From Streptomyces sp. Alt3 (GTDB taxonomy: Bacteria; Actinomycetota; Actinomycetes; Streptomycetales; Streptomycetaceae), in assembly GCF_030719215.1 (NCBI RefSeq), contig NZ_CP120983.1, forward strand, positions 5,456,001 through 5,520,000: 64,000 bases of DNA. Direction: 5' to 3'. The position numbers and the translations under genes are program-made. How positions within the stretch are numbered: the first letter of the stretch is position 1; each line of letters begins with the position of its first letter. Below the pieces are notes generated by a model. The model saw only the letters and a program-made list of their open reading frames with translations. It searched no databases and was not told the origin of the DNA. This document shows positions 42,487 to 51,300 of the stretch, in pieces.

Positions 42487-44016
42487 ATGGCGGACTCGAA
42501 GCGTGAGGTCGAGCGGAAGTACGAAGCGACTCCTGAGACCCGGCTGCCGGACCTGACCCGTGCGGCCGGGATCTCGGCCGTCGTCCACCGGGGGCTCGGC
42601 GAACTCGACGCCGTCTACTACGACACCGCGGACCTCCGGCTCGCCGCGGACTCCCTGACGCTCCGGCGCAGGACCGGCGGTGACGACGCCGGCTGGCACC
42701 TCAAGATCCCCGTCTCCGCCGACGTACGCGAGGAGATCCGGGCGCCGCTCACCGACGCCCTGCCGCCCGGCCTCGGTGATCTGCTCCGCTCCCGTGTGCG
42801 CCGGACCCCGGTGGACCCCGTGGTCCGGATCCTCTCCGCACGGGACGTCCACCACCTCCTCGACGCGGACGGCGCCCTTCTCGCCGAGGTGAGCATCGAC
42901 GAGGTCCTCGCGGAACGCCTGACCGAGGAGGGGCACGGTGCCACCGCGGCGTGGACCGAGATGGAGGTCGAACTGGCCGACGACGCCGACCCCGCCCTCC
43001 TCGACGCCGTCGAGCGCCGGCTGCGCAAGGCCGGGATCCGGCCGTCGGCCGCGCCCTCCAAGCTGTCCAGGGCCCTGGCCGAGACCGCCCCGGGCAAGCC
43101 GCGGCGCAAGGAGAAGAAGGAACCCGCCCCGCGCACCGCCGGTGATCACGTACTCGCCTACGTACGCCGCCAGGTCACGGCCCTGGTCGAGCTCGACCCC
43201 GCCGTACGCCGTGACCTGCCCGACAGTGTCCACCGCATGCGGGTCGCCACGCGCCGGCTGCGCAGTGCCCTCAGGACGTACCGGAAGGTGCTCGACCGGA
43301 GCGTCACCGACCCGCTCCGCGACGAACTGAAATGGCTCGCCGCCGAGCTGGGCGTCGACCGCGACCAGGAGGTCCTCGACGCACGGCTGAGCTCCCGTGT
43401 CGCCGCGCTGCCGGGGACCCTGGTCCTGGGACCCGTGGAGGCCCGGCTGCGGATCACCTCCGTGGCCCGGCGCACCGGTTCGCGCAGGCGGGTGGCCTCC
43501 GTGCTCGACGCGGAGCGCTACCTGACGCTGCTGGACGCGCTGGACGGTCTCCTCGCCGACCCGCCGCTGCGTCCCGATGCGGCGCGGGCACCGCGGGCCA
43601 CCCTGCCCCGCGCCGTTCTCAAGGACTACGAACGCCTCGCCACGCGCGTAGGGAACGCCCTGGGCCTGCCCGCGGGCGAGGAGCGCGACACCGCCATGCA
43701 CGAGGCGCGCAAGGCCGCCAAACGCGTCCGCTACGCCGCCGAGGCCGCCAGGCCGGCCCTGGGCAAGCCGGCCAAGAGGTTCGCCAGGCGGATGAAGTCC
43801 GTGCAGTCGGTCCTCGGCGACCACCAGGACAGCGTCGTCGCGCGCGACGCCCTGCGCACCCTGGCCGTCCAGGCGCACGGCGCGGGGGAGTCAGCCTTCA
43901 CCTGGGGACTCCTGTACGGCCGGGAGGAAGCGACGGCGGAGGCACGGGAACGCGAGCTGCCCGAGGTCTGGGCGCGGGCGTCCCGCCCAGGACCGCGCGC
44001 GGCGCTGGAAGGTTGA
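42487..44016 (+). CDS. CYTH and CHAD domain protein
   Basis: A 509-residue fusion. The N-terminal CYTH (triphosphate tunnel) domain spans about 1-200 and begins with the E-x-E-x-K signature (EVERKYEA). The C-terminal CHAD domain spans about 220-500 with conserved His-rich helices (SVHRMRVATRRLRSALRTY; MHEARKAAKRVRYAAEAA). CHAD binds polyphosphate and CYTH acts on inorganic triphosphate, so a polyphosphate-related role is likely. TAGATT (42475-42480) ends six bases before the ATG, consistent with leaderless transcription. Confidence 0.93.
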   Translation: MADSKREVERKYEATPETRLPDLTRAAGISAVVHRGLGELDAVYYDTADLRLAADSLTLRRRTGGDDAGWHLKIPVSADVREEIRAPLTDALPPGLGDLLRSRVRRTPVDPVVRILSARDVHHLLDADGALLAEVSIDEVLAERLTEEGHGATAAWTEMEVELADDADPALLDAVERRLRKAGIRPSAAPSKLSRALAETAPGKPRRKEKKEPAPRTAGDHVLAYVRRQVTALVELDPAVRRDLPDSVHRMRVATRRLRSALRTYRKVLDRSVTDPLRDELKWLAAELGVDRDQEVLDARLSSRVAALPGTLVLGPVEARLRITSVARRTGSRRRVASVLDAERYLTLLDALDGLLADPPLRPDAARAPRATLPRAVLKDYERLATRVGNALGLPAGEERDTAMHEARKAAKRVRYAAEAARPALGKPAKRFARRMKSVQSVLGDHQDSVVARDALRTLAVQAHGAGESAFTWGLLYGREEATAEARERELPEVWARASRPGPRAALEG

Positions 44017-44066
44017 GCACCGGGTTACGCTTGATGGTCACCCCTGCCAGCTACGAAGGTCCTCAG

Positions 44067-45992
44067 ATGTCTGCCGAGTCGGTCTTCCCGCAGCTCGAAG
44101 CTCTGCTCCCGCATGTGCAGAAGCCCATCCAGTACGTCGGCGGTGAGCTGAACTCCACCGTCAAACCGTGGGACGAATGCGACGTCCGCTGGGCACTCAT
44201 GTACCCGGACGCCTACGAGGTCGGACTGCCCAACCAGGGCGTCATGATCCTGTACGAGGTGCTCAACGAACGCGAGGGCGTCCTCGCCGAGCGCACGTAC
44301 AGCGTGTGGCCGGACCTCGAGGAGCTGATGCGCGAGCACAAGGTGCCGCAGTTCACCGTGGACAGCCACCGCCCCGTCGGCGCCTTCGACGTGTTCGGCC
44401 TCAGCTTCTCCACCGAGCTGGGCTACACCAACATGTTCACGGCCCTGGACCTCGCGGGCATCCCGCTGGAGTCCAAGGACCGCACCGTCGACCACCCGAT
44501 CGTTCTGGCGGGCGGCCACGCCGCCTTCAACCCCGAGCCGATCGCGGACTTCATCGACTGCGCGGTCATCGGCGACGGCGAGCAGGCCGTCCTGGAGATC
44601 ACCGAGATCATCCGCGCCTGGAAGGCCGAGGGCCGCCCCGGCGGCCGGGAGGAGGTGCTGTTCCGCCTCGCGAGGACGGGCGGCGTCTACGTTCCCGGCT
44701 TCTACGACGTCGAGTACCTGCCCGACGGCCGCATCGGCCGTGTGGTGCCCAACAAGTCCGGTGTGCCGTGGCGCGTGTCCAAGCACACCGTGATGGACCT
44801 CGACGAATGGCCGTACCCGAAGCAGCCGCTCGTCCCCCTCGCCGAGACGGTCCACGAGCGGATGTCCGTGGAGATCTTCCGCGGCTGCACCCGCGGCTGC
44901 CGTTTCTGCCAGGCCGGCATGATCACGCGCCCCGTGCGGGAGCGAAGCATCACCGGCATCGGCGAGATGGTGGAGAAGGGTCTCAAGGCCACCGGCTTCG
45001 AGGAGGTCGGGCTCCTGTCGCTCTCCTCCGCGGACCACACCGAGATCGGTGAGATCGCCAAGGGCCTCGCCGACCGTTACACGGACGACAAGATCGGGCT
45101 CTCGCTGCCCTCCACCCGCGTCGACGCCTTCAACGTGGACCTGGCCAACGAGCTGACCCGCAACGGCCGCAGGTCAGGCCTCACCTTCGCCCCCGAGGGC
45201 GGCTCCGAGCGCATGCGCAAGGTCATCAACAAGATGGTCTCGGAGGAGGACCTGATCCGTACGGTCTCCACCGCGTACGGCAACGGCTGGCGCCAGGTGA
45301 AGCTGTACTTCATGTGCGGTCTGCCCACCGAGACCGACGAGGACGTCCTCCAGATCGGTGACATGGCGGTCAACGTGATCGCCAAGGGCCGTGAGGTCTC
45401 CGGGCAGAACGACATCCGCTGCACCGTCTCCATCGGCGGCTTCGTGCCCAAGCCCCACACCCCGTTCCAGTGGGCCCCGCAGCTCAGCGCCGAGGACACC
45501 GACGCCCGGCTGAAGAAGCTCCGGGACAAGATCCGCGACGACAAGAAGTACGGCCGTTCCATCGGCTTCCGCTACCACGACGGCAAGCCCGGCATCGTGG
45601 AGGGACTGCTCTCCCGCGGCGACCGCCGCGTCGGCGCCGTCATCCGCGAGGTCTACGAGTCCGGCGGCCGTTTCGACGGCTGGCGCGAGCACTTCAGCTA
45701 CGACCTGTGGATGAGGAGCGCCGAGAAGACGCTGCCCGCCTTCGGCGTGGACGTCGACTGGTACACCACCCGCGAGCGGACCTACGAGGAGGTCCTGCCC
45801 TGGGACCACCTGGACTCCGGCCTCGACAAGGACTGGCTCTGGGAGGACTGGCAGGACTCGCTCGACGAGACCGAGGTCGAGGACTGCCGCTGGACCCCCT
45901 GCTTCGACTGCGGCGTGTGCCCGCAGCTGGACCTGGACATCCAGATCGGCCCCACGGGCAAGAAGCTCCTGCCGCTGACCGTCGTGAAGTAG
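44067..45992 (+). CDS. TIGR03960-family B12-binding-like radical SAM protein
   Basis: A 641-residue cytoplasmic enzyme. The N-terminal B12-binding-like Rossmann domain occupies about 30-200. The radical SAM cluster site is C-x3-C-x2-C in FRGCTRGCRFCQAG near 275-288. A C-terminal CxxCxxC-type segment (CFDCGVCPQL) lies near 610. The family function is uncertain. ATG 44067 follows AAGG by seven bases and is preferred over ATG 44034, which lies two bases after a TACGCT box. Confidence 0.92.
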   Translation: MSAESVFPQLEALLPHVQKPIQYVGGELNSTVKPWDECDVRWALMYPDAYEVGLPNQGVMILYEVLNEREGVLAERTYSVWPDLEELMREHKVPQFTVDSHRPVGAFDVFGLSFSTELGYTNMFTALDLAGIPLESKDRTVDHPIVLAGGHAAFNPEPIADFIDCAVIGDGEQAVLEITEIIRAWKAEGRPGGREEVLFRLARTGGVYVPGFYDVEYLPDGRIGRVVPNKSGVPWRVSKHTVMDLDEWPYPKQPLVPLAETVHERMSVEIFRGCTRGCRFCQAGMITRPVRERSITGIGEMVEKGLKATGFEEVGLLSLSSADHTEIGEIAKGLADRYTDDKIGLSLPSTRVDAFNVDLANELTRNGRRSGLTFAPEGGSERMRKVINKMVSEEDLIRTVSTAYGNGWRQVKLYFMCGLPTETDEDVLQIGDMAVNVIAKGREVSGQNDIRCTVSIGGFVPKPHTPFQWAPQLSAEDTDARLKKLRDKIRDDKKYGRSIGFRYHDGKPGIVEGLLSRGDRRVGAVIREVYESGGRFDGWREHFSYDLWMRSAEKTLPAFGVDVDWYTTRERTYEEVLPWDHLDSGLDKDWLWEDWQDSLDETEVEDCRWTPCFDCGVCPQLDLDIQIGPTGKKLLPLTVVK

Positions 45993-46017
45993 GCCCCTTC
46001 GGGTGACAGACCGGTGA

Positions 46018-46055
46018 CGAACGCCCGGCCCGGGAAACCCTGGGCCGGGCGTTCG
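46018..46055 (+). terminator. Terminator after the radical SAM gene
   Basis: A 14-bp perfect stem (CGAACGCCCGGCCC / GGGCCGGGCGTTCG) with a 10-base loop, 25 bases after the stop and 13 bases before the next start. Confidence 0.8.
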
Positions 46056-46068
46056 CGTCATTCCCCGC

Positions 46069-47205
46069 ATGGACCTCGAGAAGCAGCACCGCACACCGGC
46101 GCCGTACGAAGGCGGGGAGGGCTGTCTGACGGTCCTGGTCAGAATCCCGGTGCGGATCGTGGTGCTGGTCCTGGTCCTGCCCGTGCGCATGCTGTGGGAC
46201 CTCCTCACCGCGGGCGGCCGCGTCCTGCAGCGGGTACTGCTCCGCCCCCTGGGACGGGCGCTGGAGTGGCTGTACGACCAGGTGTTCGCCCCGGTCGGCA
46301 GGGCCCTCACGTGGCTGACCGTGGCTCTTCTCGTGTGGCCCTGGGTGGGCCTGTGGCGGTACGTCGCCGTCCCGGTCGCCCGCTACGGGGTCGCGCTCCC
46401 GCTGGTGTGGCTGTACGAGAACCTGCTGACCCCGCTCGGGCACGGCCTGCGATGGACCTACGCCAGGCTGCTCGTGCCGGCGGTGTCCGGACTCGTCACC
46501 TTCTTCCTGGTGTGGCCGGCCATCGGCGTGTGGCGGTACCTCCTGCGGCCTTCGGGCATCGCGGCGGACTGGCTCGTCACCCACCTGTTCCTCCTGCCCC
46601 TCTCCTTGGTGTACCGGTACGTGCTGACCCCGGTGGGCCTCGGGGCCGCGTGGGCGGCGGAGATGATCGGGCGGGGCCTCGCGGCTGTCGGGCGGGGGAC
46701 GTGGGCCGGTGTGGTGTGGCTGGTCATGACGCTGCTCGTTCGGCCCCTCGTATGGCTCCACCGGCGGGTCCTCGCCCCGGTGGGCCGGGAGATCGCGGCG
46801 GCCTTCGGCGTCGCCTGGCGGGTGGCCGGCTTCGTGTCGCGCGCCGTCGGCCGGGCACTGGCATGGCTGGCCCGGCACCTGGTCGGTGCGCCGGTGGCCT
46901 GGGCCTACCGCACCCTGTGCACACCGGTGGGCCACTTCCTGCGCGACGCGGTCTGGGCCCCGACCCGGCGCGCCGCGGCGGAGGCGGCACGCGCAGCCCG
47001 CGGCGTCCTGGCCTCGGCGCGGGAGACACTCCGCTCCGCGCGCCGGGACGCCTGGCGCGCTCTGGTCGGAGCACCGCAGGTCACGGACGCGCGGGAACTC
47101 GGAGGGTCCGCTGCGCGTACCCTGGGTAGGACAACGACTGTCCCCAGCGCGGCGCCCGCGCCCGAGATCTCCCTGCTCGCCGACAAAACCGTCGAGCGGG
47201 GGTGA
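46069..47205 (+). CDS. Repeat-containing hydrophobic membrane protein of unknown function
   Basis: A 378-residue protein that I do not recognise. About 7 hydrophobic stretches lie in residues 20-225 with a motif repeated five times: WLYDQVFAPVG (67), WLYENLLTPLG (114), VYRYVLTPVG (181), WLHRRVLAPVG (229) and AYRTLCTPVG (282). A longer VWPxxGxWRY repeat occurs at 89 and 148. The C-terminal 90 residues are Ala/Arg-rich and likely cytoplasmic. It sits between two genes that in many actinobacteria are adjacent or fused. It lies after a terminator hairpin. Confidence 0.75.
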   Translation: MDLEKQHRTPAPYEGGEGCLTVLVRIPVRIVVLVLVLPVRMLWDLLTAGGRVLQRVLLRPLGRALEWLYDQVFAPVGRALTWLTVALLVWPWVGLWRYVAVPVARYGVALPLVWLYENLLTPLGHGLRWTYARLLVPAVSGLVTFFLVWPAIGVWRYLLRPSGIAADWLVTHLFLLPLSLVYRYVLTPVGLGAAWAAEMIGRGLAAVGRGTWAGVVWLVMTLLVRPLVWLHRRVLAPVGREIAAAFGVAWRVAGFVSRAVGRALAWLARHLVGAPVAWAYRTLCTPVGHFLRDAVWAPTRRAAAEAARAARGVLASARETLRSARRDAWRALVGAPQVTDARELGGSAARTLGRTTTVPSAAPAPEISLLADKTVERG

Positions 47206-47285
47206 GCCGGAGCGGCACCCCGGGGCACCCCGTATTTCGTGGGCGGCTCGCCGACGCGGCCGCCCCGCACCGAGGAGAAGAACCA

Positions 47286-48107
47286 CTGGGCAAGCGACAG
47301 CCCGAAGGCCCGCCGCCCGCACCGGCGGTGCAGCGCATCCGACTGCGCTACACCAAGCGGGGCCGCCTCCGGTTCACCAGTCACAGAGACTTCCAGCGTG
47401 CCTTCGAGCGGGCGCTGCGCCGCTCCGAGGTGCCCATGGCCTACTCGGCCGGTTTCACCCCGCACCCGAAGGTGTCGTACGCCAACGCCGCCCCCACGGG
47501 TACGGGAAGCGAGGCCGAGTTCCTGGAGATCGCCCTCACCGAGGCGCGGGATCCGGACGTCCTCCGCGAACTGCTCGACGCGTCGATGCCCGACGGGCTC
47601 GACGTCGTCGACGCCGTGGAGGCCCGTACCTCCGGCCTCGCCGACCGGCTGACCGCCTCCGTATGGGAGATGCGGCTGGACGGCGTACCGGTCGAGGATG
47701 CGGAGAAGGCCGTCACCGCCTTCATGGACGCCGAGACCGTCGAGGTCCAGCGCCGTGCCAAGAACGGCATGAGGACCTTCGACGCCCGTGCCGCCGTCGT
47801 CGGTCTGCAGGCCCTTGATCCACAGCCTGATAGGTCCGGGGACGGGCCCTGTGCGATACTGCGGCTGGTAGTGCGGCACGTGACACCTGCCGTGCGACCC
47901 GACGACGTCCTGTCCGGTCTCCGAGCTGTGGCCGACCTAACGCCGCCGGTCCCCGCTGCGGTGACCAGGCTGGCGCAGGGGCTCTTCGACGAGGAGTCCG
48001 GCACGGTGACCGACCCGCTCGCGCCCGACCGCGAGGCAGCCCCGGCCGTTACCACGGCCGATCCGGCAGCCGCCGCGACGGCGCCTGAAGGTGCAGGTTC
48101 CGCGTAA
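47286..48107 (+). CDS. TIGR03936-family (DUF2344) radical-SAM-associated protein
   Basis: A protein of about 273 residues. The conserved domain starts QRIRLRYTKRGRLRFTSHRD and continues with MAYSAGFTPHPKVSYANA; the last 60 residues are Asp/Ala/Pro-rich. The family partners the radical SAM protein encoded upstream. The start is uncertain. GAGGAG (47272-47277) points eight bases downstream to an in-frame CTG (47286), which matches the MGKRQPEG start of homologues that I recall. The only standard alternative, GTG 47202, overlaps the previous stop, adds 28 residues and lacks a ribosome-binding site. Confidence 0.85.
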   Translation: MGKRQPEGPPPAPAVQRIRLRYTKRGRLRFTSHRDFQRAFERALRRSEVPMAYSAGFTPHPKVSYANAAPTGTGSEAEFLEIALTEARDPDVLRELLDASMPDGLDVVDAVEARTSGLADRLTASVWEMRLDGVPVEDAEKAVTAFMDAETVEVQRRAKNGMRTFDARAAVVGLQALDPQPDRSGDGPCAILRLVVRHVTPAVRPDDVLSGLRAVADLTPPVPAAVTRLAQGLFDEESGTVTDPLAPDREAAPAVTTADPAAAATAPEGAGSA

Positions 48108-48336
48108 GGCGGTCGTTGTAGCGCAGCCCTTGGACTCGGGAGCCACCTGGGTCGGGCCGCGCACCGCCCCATAAGACTTTCGCCAGGCCGTGCGTAGCGC
48201 GTACGGAACCGGCGAGCCAGACATCAGCTCCCGTGCGGCGCCCGCGCCCCGGACGGCGGTAGCGCGTACATCACGCGCATCGCGTCGGACCGGAATCAGG
48301 CGTGGCGCCCGGGAGCGCGACGGGAGAACCGCCCGC

Positions 48337-51300
48337 ATGCACGAGCCGAACGAAGCCGGTACCACCGGAAACCCCGCGAACGCGGAGGACAACAACGCCC
48401 CCGGGGACAAGCTGCCGCCGCGCCGCAGGCGCCGCGCCGCCTCCCGCCCCGCGGGCCCGCCGGGTACGGCCGCCCCCGAGGACGTCACCCCTGCCGTACC
48501 GGCCGCCGACGTCGTAACACCCGAGCCCGAAGCCGAGGCCGCGCCGCCGGCGCGTCCGCGTCGTCGTGCGGTCCGTAAGGCGACCGCTCCGGCGGGTGCG
48601 CCGCAGGCCGCCGAGGTCGTGGAGCCGGTCGCCGAGACCGCTCCGGCCGAGCAGGAGGCCGAGGAGACCACCGAGGCGGCCGAGGCCGCGCCGCCGGCGC
48701 GTCCGCGTCGTCGTGCGGTCCGTAAGGCGACCGCTCCGGCGGGTGCGCCGCAGGCCGCCGAGGTCGTGGAGCCGGTCGCCGAGACCGCTCCGGCCGAGGA
48801 AGAGGCCGAGGAGACCACCGAGGCCCCCGTCGCGGAGGCCCCCCGCGGCCGTCGCCGCGCCACACGTAAGGCCACCTCTCCCGCGGGCGCGCCCCGGTCC
48901 GCCGAGACCGTCACGCAGGAAACCGCCGTGGCCGAGCCCGTGAAGGCTCCCGAGGCCGAGGCCGAGCCCGAGGTCGCTGCCGAGCCCGTGGCCGCCCCGC
49001 GAGGCCGTCAGCGCCGCCGGGCGTCGGCTCCGGCCGGTGCGCCGCAGGGTGCGCAGGCCGCCGAGGCCCCGGCCGAGACCGTCACCGAGCCGGTGACCGA
49101 GCCCGCCGTCGAGCCTGCCCGCGAGGAAGAGCCCGCCCGCGAGGAGGAGCCCGCCGAGTCCGCGCCGCCGGCGCGTACCCGTCGCCGCGCCTCCCGTAAG
49201 GCGAGCGCGCCGGCCGGTTCCCCGCAGCCCGCCGAGGAGGCCGCCGAGGTCGCCGCCGAGAAGGCCGAGAGTCTTCCCGCCGCCGTCGCCGAGGAGCTGG
49301 CCACCGAGACCGAGCAGGTCGAGGAGGCCGCGCCGCGAGGCCGTCAGCGCCGCCGGGCCACCGCCGCCGCGGGCCGTCCCGAATTCACCGGCAAGGCCGA
49401 GGAGCCCGCCCGCAAGGGCCGTCGCGCGGCGCGCCCCGCCGTGGCCGTGTTCCAGGCCCCGGTCTTCGCCGAGCCGATGTTCCAGACCCCGGAGACCGCC
49501 GCTGCCGCGGCCGCCGCCGCGGGCCCCGCCACCGCGTACGACGAGAGCGACGAGGCCGAGGAGCAGCGGACCGCCGATCGCGCGCCGCGCAAGGCCGAGC
49601 AGCCCGCCGAGGCCGCGCCCGCCGAGTCCGAGTCCGCACCTCAGGGTGGTTCGCGCCGTCGTCGCCGCCGTCGTGGCGAGGCCGTCGAGACCGAGCCGGC
49701 CGCCACCCCGGTCACGCTTCCGGCCGAGCAGCCCGCCGTCACCGCCGAGGACGAGCAGGAGTCCGAGACGGACGCCGAGCACGAGGGCGACGAGACGGAC
49801 GAGTACGGGGACCGGCCCTCGCGCCGTCGCCGTCGTGGTGGCCGCCGTCGCCGTCGCGGTGAGGCCAACGACATGGACGACGCGGAGCACCAGGACGACA
49901 GCGCCGCTGACCACTCCGAGGACGAGCCGCAGCAGTCGCAGGACGACGACGAGGACGACGAGCACGAGTCCGCGTCGGGCTCCAGCAGCAGCCGTCGCCG
50001 CCGTCGCCGTCGCCGTCGCAGCGGGGACGCCTCCGGTGAGGACACCGCCACGGGCACGGACGACCCGGAGCGCACCGTCGTCAAGGTCCGTGAGCCCCGC
50101 AAGAAGGAGGCCGAGCGCGAGCCCGGCACCGGCTTCGACGAGGTCCAGTCCATCAAGGGCTCGACCCGTATGGAGGCCAAGAAGCAGCGCCGCCGCGAGG
50201 GGCGTGAGCAGGGCCGCCGTCGCGTCCCGATCATCACCGAGGCCGAGTTCCTGGCCCGCCGTGAGGCCGTCGAGCGTGTCATGGTCGTCCGCCAGAGCGG
50301 CGAGCGCACCCAGATCGGCGTCCTCGAGGACAACGTGCTCGTCGAGCACTACGTCAACAAGGAGCAGGCGACCAGCTACGTCGGCAACGTCTACCTGGGC
50401 AAGGTGCAGAACGTACTGCCTTCCATGGAGGCCGCGTTCGTCGACATCGGCAAGGGCCGCAACGCCGTCCTGTACGCGGGCGAGGTCAACTTCGAGGCAC
50501 TCGGCATGGCCCACGGGCCGCGCCGTATCGAGACCGCGCTGAAGTCCGGCCAGTCCGTCCTCGTCCAGGTGACGAAGGACCCGATCGGCCACAAGGGCGC
50601 CCGCCTGACCAGCCAGGTCTCGCTGCCCGGCCGTTACCTGGTCTACGTGCCCGAGGGCTCGATGACCGGCATCAGCCGCAAGCTGCCCGACACCGAGCGC
50701 GCCCGGCTGAAGACGATCCTCAAGAAGATCGTCCCCGAGGACGCGGGCGTCATCGTGCGCACCGCCGCCGAGGGCGCGAGCGAGGACGAGCTGCGCCGTG
50801 ACGTCGAGCGGCTGCAGCAGCAGTGGGAAGAGATCCAGAAGAAGGCGAAGAGCACCAGCAGCTCCAACGCGCCGACCCTGCTCTACGGCGAGCCGGACAT
50901 GACCGTCCGGGTCGTCCGGGACATCTTCAACGAGGACTTCTCGAAGGTGATCGTCAGCGGTGACGACGCCTGGGAGACCATCCACGGCTATGTCTCGCAC
51001 GTGGCGCCGGACCTGACGGACCGCCTCTCGCGCTGGACGTCCGAGGTCGACGTCTTCGCGACGTACCGCATCGACGAGCAGCTGATGAAGGCGCTGGACC
51101 GCAAGGTCTACCTGCCGAGCGGCGGCTCCCTGGTGATCGACAAGACCGAGGCGATGGTGGTCGTCGACGTCAACACCGGCAAGTTCACCGGCCAGGGCGG
51201 AAACCTCGAGGAGACCGTCACCAAGAACAACCTGGAGGCGGCCGAGGAGATCGTGCGCCAGCTGCGGCTGCGCGACCTCGGCGGCATCGTCGTCGTCGAC

